Of a stretch of DNA of 64,000 nucleotides, positions 53,363-62,057 are shown in pieces. The notes below the pieces were generated by a model. It was not told the origin of the DNA, did no database searches, and worked only from the letters and a program-made list of their open reading frames with translations. Source of the DNA: UBA1757 sp963617485 (GTDB lineage Bacteria > Bacteroidota > Bacteroidia > Bacteroidales > UBA1402); assembly GCA_963617485.1 (NCBI GenBank), contig CAVEPA010000008.1, forward strand, positions 1 through 64,000. The letters are read 5' to 3'. The position numbers and the translations under genes are program-made. Every line of letters starts with the position of its first letter. Position 1 is the stretch's first letter.

Positions 53363-56266
53363 ATGAAAAGAATTCTCAAACCAGTCCTTATCACCTTGCT
53401 TTCCTTGCTGGTGCTGGTGGTATTGCTGCTGACGGCAGCTTGCGTGGCGCTGTTCAAAACCCAACTGCTCTCCAATCTGGTAAACGAAAAAGCCGGCGAG
53501 TATCTTACTTGCGAGTATCATATCGCTAAGATTGAGCCGACGTTGTTCAAGACTTTTCCGCGTTTTTCCCTGCAGATAGAAGATATTTTCCTGCGGGATG
53601 AAATGGCTGAAGTTTCGGGCAACGACACCTTGCTATATGTTGGCGAGGCGCTGGCTAGTGTCGATGTGATGAGCCTGCTTAAGCATCAGGAGCTGAAAGT
53701 GGACGAACTGCGGCTACAACGTCTGTTGGCCAATGTCTATGTAGACGAAAACGATTCGGCCAATTACCAAGTTTTTGCTTTTTCTAGCGATACGGTGAGC
53801 GAAGAAGATGACACAACTTCGTTTTCGCTTCCATTCGCACTGATGGAGCTCGATAAAGTATCCTTCAAAGACTTGAATATCAGCTATATCGACAAGAGTT
53901 CCCAAATGGCGGCTTCTTTGAGCCATTGGGACCTTCAGGCCAAGCTGAAAATGGCCGGAACACGGCTGTCGGCCCAGATTGATACGCGGAGCGAGGCCCT
54001 TTCCTTTGCCATGAACGATACTTTACTGGTAGACGCGCAGCCTGTCAGTGCTGTATTGCCCTTGGAAGTCGAACTCTCGGACTTAAGTCTGGACACCCAT
54101 GGGCTGACGCTCGCGCTGGGCGAGATTGCGCTCAGGGCTAAGGGACAGGTAGCCATGGACCAGGCCGCTGATGCTATCCGCTGCGATTTGCAACTGCAGT
54201 TGGGTCAAGACGAGGAACCTATTGCCAACTACCTGGCGCTGGTACCGACGGCCTATCGCTCCCTGCTCGATGGGATAAGTATCGATGGCCGCTTGGGCCT
54301 GCAAGCGCAGGTGCAGGGTTGTTATATCACCGACAGCATGCCGCTGGTCGATTGCGACCTGCGGCTGTACGACGCCAATCTGAGCTATACCGGTCTACCG
54401 CCCGTGCAAGACATCCGGACGGATGTGCATGCGCATCTCGACTTGAACGACGACAAGGGCAGCTACGCCCAAGTGAAACAGCTTTCCTTGAAAGCCAACC
54501 GCAGCAGTTTGCAGGCCCAGGCTAGGGTAGACGAACTCTTGAGCGACAATATGAAAGTAAAGGCCAATGCCTCCGTAGACGCTCCTTTGGAAGCCTGGCA
54601 AGACTTCCTTCCCGACAGCCTCAAAGTACAGGGAAATATCAAGGCCGATGCAACGCTGGCACTGTCTATGAAGGATTTGGAGAATATTGTCGATCTGAGC
54701 CGCATTGCCTTGCAGGCTCAGGTCGATTACGACAATCTGAAGGTGACGATGGGCGATATGCAGGCCGTTTCCCACCGAGGTGGCTGCCATTTGGCCCTGC
54801 GTCCCGGCCAGCCCGATATGCCCATCATGCTGCAATTGCAGCAGATACAAGGCCTTCAGCTACAGACTGACTCTATGCAGGCTGCCTTAGAAAACTTGAA
54901 CGTGCAGCTGCAACTCTCCGATGTGCTGGCCGACAGCAAACACCTCAAGGCAGAACTTGCCCTCGATTTTGCCCAGGCCGACTTGCAACCCTCTCAAGAT
55001 TTGCAAGTGAACACCGAAGCTTTCCGTCTGAAGGCCAGCGTAGCCCAGGATGCCGAGTACGACAATCTGCTCTACAGTCTGAATCCAACCTATGATATTT
55101 ATCTGCAAGAAGCCCGCATCAACACCAGTCTGATTCCCGAAGGTATCCTAGTTTCCGATGTGCAGTCTACCTGTGCCGACGATATTTGGGACATCCAGCA
55201 CAGCTCTGTGGTGCTGGGCAATTCCGACTTCCATCTCTCGGGCCATGCCCGCGACATCATCGCCTATTTCAGGGACGATTCGCTCTTGCGGGCCGATTTG
55301 AACTTTGTCTCGAACCAAACGGATGTGAACCGCCTCATGGCGCTGGTTTCCGGTATGGGCAGCGACGAAGAAGATCTGGCTGAAGAGCCCGACGATGCTG
55401 GCACGGAGGTTGCCGCCGCCGAAGCGGCGGCAACCGACTCCCTCTGCCAGGAGACGGCCAATCCCTTTATCGTTCCCAAGGGCGTTGATGTCTTGCTTCA
55501 CACCCATATCAAGAAGGCACTCACCGGCAAACAGGTGGCCACTGACCTAACGGGCGACCTCTACGTGCGCGACGGCGTGATGATACTCAAGGAAATCGGT
55601 TTCGTGTGCGAAGCTGCCAAACTTCAACTGACGGCCATGTACCGCAGCCCGCGTCCCAACCATCTTTATCTGGGCCTCGACTGCCACATGGTGGACATCC
55701 AGATAGAAGAACTTATTCAGATGGCTCCGCAGATTGATTCTGTCATGCCGATGCTGGCCACTTTCAAGGGGGCTGCTGAATGGCATTTGGCCGCCGAAAC
55801 CTATTTGGATGCGCACTACAATCTGAAGAAATCAACCCTGCGAGGCGCAACCTCCATTAAAGGTAAGGACTTGGTGGTGATGGACAGCGAAGTTTTTTCC
55901 AAGATTTCCAAGCTGATGCTTTTCGATAAGCACACCGAGAATAAGGTAGACTCGGTGCAGGCCGAAATAACCGTGTTCCGCAACGAAGTGGACGTTTATC
56001 CCTTGCAGCTGTCCATAGACAAGTACAAGGCCATTGTGGCCGGTCGTCACAACTTGGACAACACTTTCAACTATCATCTGTCCTTGCTGAAACCGATTCG
56101 TGTGGGTGTAGATGTTTCGGGAAACTTCGACAACTTGAAAATAGTGCCGGTGGCCTGCCGTTACACCGACCAGTTCCATCCTTCGGAACGTCGGGTGGTA
56201 GAGCAGCAGCAACTATCGCTTAGAAAGATTATTCAAGAGAATCTGGTGAAGGATATTCACCGCTAA
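53363..56266 (+). CDS. AsmA-family protein
   Basis: A 967-residue protein with one N-terminal membrane helix (PVLITLLSLLVLVVLLLTAACVAL) followed by a long periplasmic beta-rich region. AsmA marks are the opening EYHIAKIEPTLFKTFPRFSLQIEDIFL (in part) and a C-terminal segment with GATSIKGKDLVVMDSEVFSKISKLMLF and SLLKPIRVGVDVSGNFDNLKIVP. Relatives carry lipid between membranes or affect outer-membrane assembly. The ATG at 53363 is used because a TTG six codons earlier would add an unusual leader. A short acidic Ala/Glu linker lies near residues 670-690. Confidence 0.88.
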   Translation: MKRILKPVLITLLSLLVLVVLLLTAACVALFKTQLLSNLVNEKAGEYLTCEYHIAKIEPTLFKTFPRFSLQIEDIFLRDEMAEVSGNDTLLYVGEALASVDVMSLLKHQELKVDELRLQRLLANVYVDENDSANYQVFAFSSDTVSEEDDTTSFSLPFALMELDKVSFKDLNISYIDKSSQMAASLSHWDLQAKLKMAGTRLSAQIDTRSEALSFAMNDTLLVDAQPVSAVLPLEVELSDLSLDTHGLTLALGEIALRAKGQVAMDQAADAIRCDLQLQLGQDEEPIANYLALVPTAYRSLLDGISIDGRLGLQAQVQGCYITDSMPLVDCDLRLYDANLSYTGLPPVQDIRTDVHAHLDLNDDKGSYAQVKQLSLKANRSSLQAQARVDELLSDNMKVKANASVDAPLEAWQDFLPDSLKVQGNIKADATLALSMKDLENIVDLSRIALQAQVDYDNLKVTMGDMQAVSHRGGCHLALRPGQPDMPIMLQLQQIQGLQLQTDSMQAALENLNVQLQLSDVLADSKHLKAELALDFAQADLQPSQDLQVNTEAFRLKASVAQDAEYDNLLYSLNPTYDIYLQEARINTSLIPEGILVSDVQSTCADDIWDIQHSSVVLGNSDFHLSGHARDIIAYFRDDSLLRADLNFVSNQTDVNRLMALVSGMGSDEEDLAEEPDDAGTEVAAAEAAATDSLCQETANPFIVPKGVDVLLHTHIKKALTGKQVATDLTGDLYVRDGVMILKEIGFVCEAAKLQLTAMYRSPRPNHLYLGLDCHMVDIQIEELIQMAPQIDSVMPMLATFKGAAEWHLAAETYLDAHYNLKKSTLRGATSIKGKDLVVMDSEVFSKISKLMLFDKHTENKVDSVQAEITVFRNEVDVYPLQLSIDKYKAIVAGRHNLDNTFNYHLSLLKPIRVGVDVSGNFDNLKIVPVACRYTDQFHPSERRVVEQQQLSLRKIIQENLVKDIHR

Positions 56267-56315
56267 GAGGCTGTTGTAGCGCAAATCTGGGGTCCGGCTT
56301 GGAACAAGCCGGACC

Positions 56316-56996
56316 TTATTTTTCTAACAGGTCGGGACGCAGCTGGCGCGTGCGTTCCATGGCTTGTTCCAGTTCCCATTCGCGCACTTTGCGCTCATTG
56401 CCCGAGAGCAAGACTTCCGGCACTTTCCATCCTTTGTATTCGGCCGGACGCGTGTAGATGGGCGCAGCCAGCAGGTCGTCTTGGAAGCAGTCGGAGAAGG
56501 CGGCTTGTTCATCGTGCAGCGCGCCCGGAATCAGCCTTACCAAACTGTCGGTAATGACGGCAGCGGCCAGTTCTCCGCCGGTAAGCACATAGTCGCCAAT
56601 GGAGATTTCTTTTGTGATAAGATGTTCGCGCACCCGGTGGTCGATGCCTTTGTAGTGTCCGCAGAGTATGATGATGTTCTCGTACAAAGACATAGCATTG
56701 GCCATTCCCTGATTGAAGGTTTCACCGTCGGGCGAGGTGTAGATCACTTCGTCGTAAGTGCGCAGGCTTTTCAAGTGGCTGATGGCTCTGTCGATGGGTT
56801 CAATCTGCATCACCATACCTGCCGAAAAGCCAAAGGCTGCATCGTCTACACGTCTGTGTTTCAGGTCGGTAGAATAATCACGCAGGTTGTGTACTTCAAT
56901 CTCCACTAGACCTTGCTGACGTGCTCTTTTGATAATGGAACAGTCGAAAGGGCCTTGCAGCAGTTCGGGTAAAACGGTAATGATATCTATATGCAT
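56316..56996 (-). CDS. trmD: tRNA (guanine-N1)-methyltransferase
   Basis: A 226-residue SPOUT methyltransferase making m1G37 in tRNAs with S-adenosylmethionine. Motifs: IDIITVLPELLQGPFDCSIIKRA at the start, DDAAFGFSAGMVMQIEP, ILCGHYKGIDHRV, and the knot region ISIGDYVLTGGELAA. The frame is open far upstream to 57266, but that part overlaps the cobalamin riboswitch on the other strand and carries no family sequence. The ATG at 56996 gives the family start, and the -7 box at 57020-57027 agrees; 57005 is the alternative. Confidence 0.94.
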   Translation of the reverse strand: MHIDIITVLPELLQGPFDCSIIKRARQQGLVEIEVHNLRDYSTDLKHRRVDDAAFGFSAGMVMQIEPIDRAISHLKSLRTYDEVIYTSPDGETFNQGMANAMSLYENIIILCGHYKGIDHRVREHLITKEISIGDYVLTGGELAAAVITDSLVRLIPGALHDEQAAFSDCFQDDLLAAPIYTRPAEYKGWKVPEVLLSGNERKVREWELEQAMERTRQLRPDLLEK

Positions 56997-57019
56997 TTTT
57001 CTCATTGGGATAGCTTGCG

Positions 57020-57027
57020 CAAAATTA
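57020..57027 (-). promoter_or_regulatory. Promoter -7 box for trmD
   Basis: The minus strand reads TAATTTTG (TAnnTTTG), 24 bases from the trmD start at 56996. It is only 12 bases from the divergent box of the cobalamin riboswitch unit. Confidence 0.55.
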
Positions 57028-57038
57028 TAAAATAATGC

Positions 57039-57046
57039 TATCTTTG
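57039..57046 (+). promoter_or_regulatory. Promoter -7 box for the cobalamin riboswitch unit
   Basis: TATCTTTG fits TAnnTTTG, followed by the aptamer from about 57051. Confidence 0.6.
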
Positions 57047-57050
57047 CCGC

Positions 57051-57232
57051 GGTTTTGGTGATATTCTTGCCTTTCGGGCAGGAGTATAAGAGGGAATCCG
57101 GTGTAATTCCGGAACAGTGCCCGCTGCTGTAAGGCCCATCCACAGTCTTGTTACGTCTGCCAATTATTCCACTGTCTGCCAAGATGGGAAGGAAAACAAG
57201 ACCGGACCAAGTCAGAAAACCTGCCAAGATCT
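57051..57232 (+). promoter_or_regulatory. Cobalamin (vitamin B12) riboswitch
   Basis: The B12-box landmarks are in order: an upstream stem with GCCTTTCGGGC, then GGGAATCCGGTGTAATTCCGG, then ACAGTGCCCGCTGCTGTAA, a CCAC/CTGTCTGCC arm, GGGAAGGAAAACAAGACC, and GTCAGAAAACCTGCC. The leader then carries GCAGG/CCTGC, a small hairpin before the start codon of the lipoprotein gene at 57330, which may control translation. Confidence 0.93.
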
Positions 57233-57329
57233 TATTTATCAATGCTTTCGGGAACAAGAGCAACACGAGTCCGGGTGCAGGCTTCCTGCGGTTGTTTCCG
57301 TATGTTTAACCATTAGCTTTGTTTTATAG

Positions 57330-58055
57330 ATGAAAAGAACAATGTGGTTGGTGATGGCAGTTGCTCTGCTGTCATTGGCATCTTGCCAAAAGCAAGAAAA
57401 AATGATTGATGTCTGCATCGACTTTGACGATGTGACGCTGGCTGCAGGCTTCGACAATCAGCATGCCTACAGTGCCGAAGGTCTCTCTTTCGGACAGTCC
57501 TACACTTATGTTGAAGAGTATGGTTACGACTATTGGAGCGGCTACGCTATCAGCAACCAGACCGATACGAAAACGGCCGGTTACGCCAACCAGTACAGTG
57601 TGGCCAGCGGTGCAGCTGCCAGCGGCAACAACTTTGCCGTTTTCTACTACGACTCTATGAATCCCGCAGTAAATGAAATCAGCTTTGCCAAAGGGGAGGA
57701 ATACCAATTCAAATCGGTAGCGCTGTGCAACAACACCTATGCCTATCTGTCGATGGCACAAGGTGATGCTTATGCCAAGAAATTTGCCGACGGCGACTGG
57801 TTCCTGCTGCGCATTACCGCTATGGATGCCAATGGCTTGAGCCTTGACTCGGTAGATGTTTATTTGGCCGATTTCCGCAATGGCAAGAGCGAAATTATTA
57901 ATACCTGGAAAACTGTCAACTTGAGCTCGCTGGGCCAGGTCAACAAGTTGTCGCTTAAATTCCTCTCGAGCGATACGGGTACTTGGGGCATCAACACGCC
58001 TTGCTATGTCTGCCTTGACAATCTGATTTATCAGAAAGAAGAGAGCCAAGACTAA
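57330..58055 (+). CDS. DUF4465 lipoprotein under cobalamin riboswitch control
   Basis: A 241-residue lipoprotein (lipobox SLASC). After Cys the mature part is a beta-sandwich-like domain of the DUF4465 type: VCIDFDDVTLAAGFD, GLSFGQSYTYVEEYGYDYWSGYAISN and the terminal GTWGINTPCYVCLDNLIY. Proteins of this kind repeatedly follow B12 riboswitches in Bacteroidetes, and I recall that some bind B12 at the cell surface (BtuH group), though I cannot verify it here. There is no BtuB or other corrinoid gene next to it. Expression should be repressed by cobalamin. A terminator follows at once, so it is a single-gene unit. Confidence 0.85.
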   Translation: MKRTMWLVMAVALLSLASCQKQEKMIDVCIDFDDVTLAAGFDNQHAYSAEGLSFGQSYTYVEEYGYDYWSGYAISNQTDTKTAGYANQYSVASGAAASGNNFAVFYYDSMNPAVNEISFAKGEEYQFKSVALCNNTYAYLSMAQGDAYAKKFADGDWFLLRITAMDANGLSLDSVDVYLADFRNGKSEIINTWKTVNLSSLGQVNKLSLKFLSSDTGTWGINTPCYVCLDNLIYQKEESQD

Positions 58056-58075
58056 GTTTTATAGGGTTTTATCTT

Positions 58076-58119
58076 GAGCCTTCCTGTCAGTCGCACCAAT
58101 GGCAGGAGGGCTTTTTTTA
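58076..58119 (+). terminator. Terminator after the DUF4465 gene
   Basis: GCCTTCCTG pairs with CAGGAGGGC (one G-U pair), loop of about 18 bases, then a run of T residues. Confidence 0.75.
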
Positions 58120-58154
58120 TGCCGTCAAGGCTTTATTTTTTTCTTGGCTTGCAG

Positions 58155-58162
58155 TATTTTTG
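58155..58162 (+). promoter_or_regulatory. Promoter -7 box for the DUF3078 gene
   Basis: TATTTTTG fits TAnnTTTG, 29 bases before the ATG at 58191. Confidence 0.55.
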
Positions 58163-58190
58163 CAGCCGTTTTTACCAAATATGCATAATA

Positions 58191-59075
58191 ATGAAGAAAT
58201 TATCGATTTTTGTGGCTGTAGTAGCCATGGCTGTCTCTGCCGTATTTGCGCAAGACGATGCCGCTAAGAAGTCTCCTTGGTCGTACAATGGTCTGGCCGG
58301 TGTCAATTACTCACAAAGTTCGTTTACCAACTGGTCGGCCGGTGGTGACAACTCGATGAGCGGCAATGTCTACTTGAATGCATCGCTCAACTATTTGGAC
58401 GAGAATTCTTCTTGGACCAACGATTTGGATGCCAATTTCGGTATGATGAACTCCGCTTCCATCGGTGAGTGGCGCAAGAATATCGATAACCTGCATCTGG
58501 CTTCGAAATACGGTCGTACCATGGCCGGCAAGTTCTACTATGCCGTCCTGCTCGATATGAAGACCCAGTTTGCCGATGGTTACGATTACGGCAGCGCCGA
58601 TAAGAAGAAAGTGTCTTCGTTTATGACACCTGCTTACGTTACGCTCTCTGTCGGTGTCGACTACAAGCCCAATGCCAATTTCAGCGCATACTATTCTCCT
58701 GTTTCAGGCAAGCTCACCTATGTGAACGACACCGTTTTCTCGGTAGCCTATGGTTTGGAACAAGGCCTCAAGACCCGTTGGGAACTCGGTTCCACCTTCA
58801 AGGCCAACGTGGCTTATCAGTTCTGGGACAACAAGGTGACGCTCAAAAGCAATGTCGACCTGTTCACCGCTTACAACGAAAGTTTCGGCAATGTCGATGT
58901 CAACTGGGACCTGCTGCTTGGTTTGAACCTGACCAAACACATCAGCCTGAACTTCCAATCTACCTTGAAGTACGATGACGATATCCGTTACATCGACCCC
59001 ACAACGGGCGAGAGCCACGGTGCCAGAATCCAGTTCAAGGAAGTGTTCGGTCTTGGTCTGACCTATAAGTTCTAA
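58191..59075 (+). CDS. DUF3078 outer-membrane-type protein
   Basis: A 294-residue protein with a signal peptide cut after VFAQ. The mature part matches the DUF3078 pattern: WSYNGLAGVNYSQSSFTNWSAGGDNSMSGNVYLNASLNYLDENSSWTNDLDANFG (seen as VNYSQSSFTNWSAGGDNS) and a final GLGLTYKF, an aromatic last residue typical of outer-membrane barrels. Alternating strand patterns suggest a beta-barrel. The function of the family is unknown. The frame is open from 58074, but the ATG at 58191 is the one preceding the signal peptide and is placed correctly behind the -7 box. Confidence 0.85.
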   Translation: MKKLSIFVAVVAMAVSAVFAQDDAAKKSPWSYNGLAGVNYSQSSFTNWSAGGDNSMSGNVYLNASLNYLDENSSWTNDLDANFGMMNSASIGEWRKNIDNLHLASKYGRTMAGKFYYAVLLDMKTQFADGYDYGSADKKKVSSFMTPAYVTLSVGVDYKPNANFSAYYSPVSGKLTYVNDTVFSVAYGLEQGLKTRWELGSTFKANVAYQFWDNKVTLKSNVDLFTAYNESFGNVDVNWDLLLGLNLTKHISLNFQSTLKYDDDIRYIDPTTGESHGARIQFKEVFGLGLTYKF

Positions 59076-59122
59076 TAACAGTGCGATAAAGAGCCGCCGT
59101 CTGAGGACCGCAGTCTAAACAA

Positions 59123-59165
59123 TAAGGTGGGAGCCTTGCGCCGCTGGCGCAAGGCTCCCACCTTA
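59123..59165. terminator. Perfect 20-base-pair hairpin between converging genes
   Basis: A 20-base arm beginning TAAGGTGGGAGCC is repeated exactly in inverse form around a three-base loop (GCT). It ends both the DUF3078 gene (plus) and the kor operon (minus). T-rich sequence follows on each side, though the runs are short. Confidence 0.85.
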
Positions 59166-59201
59166 TTATATCCCGACCGCTCTTAGAGCGAGTCCGTTGT
59201 T

Positions 59202-59750
59202 TTAGAGCGAAGCTTCCTTGACGATTTCCATACCCTTAATCAGGGCCTTTTCGTTGACGGGAATCAGGTTGTGGTGGCGCTCGGGCAAGGTTTTACGAAG
59301 GCCCTTGAGCACGCTCTCGAGCGATACGACACCCTTTATTTTCAGGTAGCCGCCCAGCAAAATCATGTTGAAGGCTTTGGCATTCTGCATTTCGTTGGCG
59401 GCGTTTACCGCATCGATGGTGTAGATGCTGATGTCCTTGCGCGTGGGGTGATGGCTGATGCCGTGAGGATCGTAGATAAGCGTGCCGCCAGGTTTAACCT
59501 TGCTTTCGAACTTGTCCATCGACTGTTGGTTCAAAATGATGGCCGTGTCGTAGACATTCAGAATGGGAGAACTGATGCTGCTGTCGCTGATGATGACCGT
59601 TACGTTGGCCGTACCGCCACGCTGCTCGGGACCGTAGGAAGGCATCCAGGTAACATCTTTGTTTTCCATCAAGGCAGAATAGGCGAGTATCTTGCCCATT
59701 GACAAGACACCCTGACCGCCGAAACCGGCTATAATAATTTCTTCTTTCAT
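59202..59750 (-). CDS. korC: 2-oxoacid:ferredoxin oxidoreductase, gamma subunit
   Basis: A 182-residue subunit. The family is recognised by IIIAGFGGQGVLSMGKILAYSAL at the N-terminus, MPSYGPEQRGGTANVTVIIS, and LGGYLKIKGVVSLESVLKGL. With the alpha and beta subunits and a ferredoxin upstream it forms a CoA-dependent 2-oxoacid oxidoreductase, most likely for 2-oxoglutarate. It is the last gene of the operon, one base after korB. Confidence 0.9.
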   Translation of the reverse strand: MKEEIIIAGFGGQGVLSMGKILAYSALMENKDVTWMPSYGPEQRGGTANVTVIISDSSISSPILNVYDTAIILNQQSMDKFESKVKPGGTLIYDPHGISHHPTRKDISIYTIDAVNAANEMQNAKAFNMILLGGYLKIKGVVSLESVLKGLRKTLPERHHNLIPVNEKALIKGMEIVKEASL

Positions 59751-59751
59751 A

Positions 59752-60510
59752 TTATCTGTCTTTTAAATCACCTAATTGATAGAAGGGGAACATGTTCTCT
59801 TCCAACCATTTGTTGGCGTTATAGGGAGTCATTTTCCATCCCGAGTTGCAGGAGGCGACAATTTCCACTACGCTGGTGCCTTTCTTGGCCATGGAGTTTT
59901 CGAAAGCCTTGCGGATGGCTTTCTTGGTCTTGCGCACAGCCGCAGCCGAATGAACACTCTGACGCGTTACGTAGCAGGTGCCTTCGAGTTCAGCCAGCAT
60001 GTTGGAAATCTTCATGGGGTAGCCGTTCAGCTCAACGTTACGTCCGTAAGGGCAGGTGGAGGCCTTCATGCCAACAAGCGTACTGGGCGACATCTGTCCG
60101 CCGGTCATGCCGTAGATGGCATTGTTGACAAAGATGATGGCGATATTCTCACCACGGTTGCAGGCGTGAATGGTTTCACAAGTACCGATGGCCGAAAGGT
60201 CGCCGTCGCCTTGGTAGGTGAATACCAGTTTGTTGGGGTTCAAGCGCTTGATGGCGGTGGCAATGGCGGGAGCGCGTCCGTGGGCGGCTTCGGCAAAGTC
60301 CACGTCAAGATATTTGTAGATAAACACGGCGCAACCTACGGGCGAGATACCTATGCAGTCGTGTTCCATGCCCATTTCTTCGATAACCTCGGCTATCATG
60401 CGGTGCACTGTGCCGTGGTTGCAGCCCGGGCAATAGTGCATCACGTTGTCTTTCAAGAGTTTTGATTTCTCGTAGACCAAATTTTCGGGAGCTATGATAT
60501 TTTCGTTCAT
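59752..60510 (-). CDS. korB: 2-oxoacid:ferredoxin oxidoreductase, beta subunit (thiamine diphosphate)
   Basis: A 252-residue catalytic subunit. CPGCNHGTVHRMIAEVIEEM holds cluster-type cysteines, and the thiamine diphosphate motif is seen in YQGDGDLSAIGTCETIHACNRGENIAIIFVNNAIYGMTGGQ (GDGD to NN). It also has ATAIKRLNPNKLVFTY. Substrate is probably 2-oxoglutarate, by similarity of arrangement to Bacteroidales kor operons. Two-oxoisovalerate is the main alternative. Confidence 0.9.
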   Translation of the reverse strand: MNENIIAPENLVYEKSKLLKDNVMHYCPGCNHGTVHRMIAEVIEEMGMEHDCIGISPVGCAVFIYKYLDVDFAEAAHGRAPAIATAIKRLNPNKLVFTYQGDGDLSAIGTCETIHACNRGENIAIIFVNNAIYGMTGGQMSPSTLVGMKASTCPYGRNVELNGYPMKISNMLAELEGTCYVTRQSVHSAAAVRKTKKAIRKAFENSMAKKGTSVVEIVASCNSGWKMTPYNANKWLEENMFPFYQLGDLKDR

Positions 60511-60512
60511 GC

Positions 60513-60686
60513 TTAGTTCTTTTTGCGGGAAATACGAATGATGACTTCGGCTACTTTACATACAACACCCACCAATATCAGTATAACAGAGGCCTTCAGG
60601 TTGTGCAGGAAGTAGAATACCAGCGCGACCACGAGCGCCAGCAGGCTGACGATGGATAAAAGAGCCTTGATTTCGTTGCGTCCCAT
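60513..60686 (-). CDS. Small membrane protein within the kor operon
   Basis: A 57-residue protein beginning MGRNEIKALLSIVSLLALVV and ending RISRKKN. It has two hydrophobic segments (about 8-27 and 31-48) joined by a short HNLKAS turn, so it may be a small two-helix hairpin, with positively charged ends. It fits exactly between korA (one base before) and korB (two bases after), which suggests it is real and translated with them. I know of no named family. Confidence 0.7.
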   Translation of the reverse strand: MGRNEIKALLSIVSLLALVVALVFYFLHNLKASVILILVGVVCKVAEVIIRISRKKN

Positions 60687-60687
60687 A

Positions 60688-61761
60688 TTAGATTTGCTTT
60701 TTGAGTGCTTCTACAATTTCCTCAGGTGTAGGCAACATACCGCCCATACGACCGTAATGCTCAACGGGGATGCTGCCGTTCACGGCCAGGCGCACGTCTT
60801 CAATCATCTGGCCTGCGTTCAGTTCGGCGCAAAGCATGGATTTAACCTGCTTGGCATAGTTGGCGATAACTTGAGTGGGGAAGGGCCAAAGCGTGATAGG
60901 ACGAAGCAGACCGGCCTTGATGCCTTCCTGACGCAGCAGTTCTACCGATTTCTGGCAGATACGGGCGGCGCTACCAAAAGCGACCAACAGATATTCAGCG
61001 TCTTCGCACATGTATTCCTGATAACGCACCTCGGTCTTTTCAACTTCGCGGTAACGGGCCTGACGGCGCAGATTGTGACCCTCCATCAATGCGGGATCGA
61101 GTTCCAGCGAACTGATGATGTTCTGCTTGCGTGAGTCGGGTTTGCCTGTAAGAGCCCAGGGACACTTTTCGGCAATTTCCTCGTCGGTGAAGCGGGGCTT
61201 GAAAGGCGGCAGTACCACCGGTTCCATCATCTGTCCGATAACACCGTCCGAAAGTATCATGGCAGGAATGCGGTGCTTGAAAGACAATTCAAAGGCCAAA
61301 TCGACGAAGTCGGCCATTTCTTGCACGGAGTAAGGAGCCAGCACCAACAAGTGGTAATCGCCGTGGCCGCCACCCTTGGTTGCCTGGAAATAATCCGACT
61401 GGCTGGGCTGGATGGTACCCAGACCTGGGCCGCCGCGCTGTACGTTCACGATAAGACCGGGCAGATTGGCACCGCACATAAAAGAAATGCCTTCTTGCAT
61501 CAGACTTACACCAGGACTCGAAGACGAAGTCATGGCTTTCTTGCCGCAAGAGGCACCGCCGTATACCATATTGATAGAGGCAACTTCACTTTCTGCCTGT
61601 AGACACACCATTCCGGTGGTTTCCCATGGTTTTTCGGCCATCAACGTTTCCATAATTTCCGACTGCGGTGTAATGGGGTAACCGAAGTAACCGTCACATC
61701 CACAACGGATTGCTGCATGAGCAAGGGCTTCATTGCCCTTCATTAAACGAACTTCTTCCAT
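60688..61761 (-). CDS. korA: 2-oxoacid:ferredoxin oxidoreductase, alpha subunit
   Basis: A 357-residue subunit with the pyruvate:ferredoxin-oxidoreductase-like N-terminal domain (GNEALAHAAIRCGCDGYFGYPITPQSEIMETL) and the transketolase C-terminal-like domain (LLVAFGSAARICQKSVELLRQEGIKAGLLRPITLWPFP, in part). SSSPGVSLMQEGISFMCGANLPGLIVNVQRGGPGLGTIQPSQSDYFQATKGGGHGDY region is also typical. It forms the complex with KorB and KorC. It lies three bases after the ferredoxin gene. Confidence 0.93.
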   Translation of the reverse strand: MEEVRLMKGNEALAHAAIRCGCDGYFGYPITPQSEIMETLMAEKPWETTGMVCLQAESEVASINMVYGGASCGKKAMTSSSSPGVSLMQEGISFMCGANLPGLIVNVQRGGPGLGTIQPSQSDYFQATKGGGHGDYHLLVLAPYSVQEMADFVDLAFELSFKHRIPAMILSDGVIGQMMEPVVLPPFKPRFTDEEIAEKCPWALTGKPDSRKQNIISSLELDPALMEGHNLRRQARYREVEKTEVRYQEYMCEDAEYLLVAFGSAARICQKSVELLRQEGIKAGLLRPITLWPFPTQVIANYAKQVKSMLCAELNAGQMIEDVRLAVNGSIPVEHYGRMGGMLPTPEEIVEALKKQI

Positions 61762-61764
61762 TGT

Positions 61765-61989
61765 TTACAATTTGACTTTATACACCTTGATACATCCGTC
61801 GGGACAAATGTACGCACAACTTGCGCATCCTACGCAGGCATCGGGCTGCTGCATGTAGGCATAGGCGTAACCCTTTTCATTAACTTCCTGAGAAAGTGCC
61901 AAAACATTTGAGGGACAAGCATGCACGCAGAGTTCACAACCCTTGCAGTGCAAGACATCCACCTCGACGGCACCTTTGATTTTTGCCAT
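61765..61989 (-). CDS. Ferredoxin-like 2x[4Fe-4S] subunit of the kor operon
   Basis: A 74-residue protein with two CxxCxxCxxxCP motifs (CKGCELCVHACP and CVGCASCAYICP), the pattern for two 4Fe-4S clusters. It acts as electron-transfer subunit of the oxidoreductase encoded behind it. The frame is open to 62034, but the ATG at 61989 (MAKIKGAVEVDVLHCKG) is chosen because of the -7 box at 62022-62029. Confidence 0.92.
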   Translation of the reverse strand: MAKIKGAVEVDVLHCKGCELCVHACPSNVLALSQEVNEKGYAYAYMQQPDACVGCASCAYICPDGCIKVYKVKL

Positions 61990-62021
61990 AGTGATAGATT
62001 TTCTTGTTAAATACGGAACTG

Positions 62022-62029
62022 CAAATATA
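62022..62029 (-). promoter_or_regulatory. Promoter -7 box for the kor operon
   Basis: The minus strand reads TATATTTG (TAnnTTTG), 33 bases upstream of the ferredoxin ATG at 61989. Confidence 0.6.
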
Positions 62030-62057
62030 GGCAATTATTTGTACTTGCCTGTCCGTT

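Noticed and set aside
57005..57266. Longer start for trmD
   Set aside because: The extension overlaps the cobalamin riboswitch on the other strand, has no family sequence and would lie upstream of the predicted trmD promoter.
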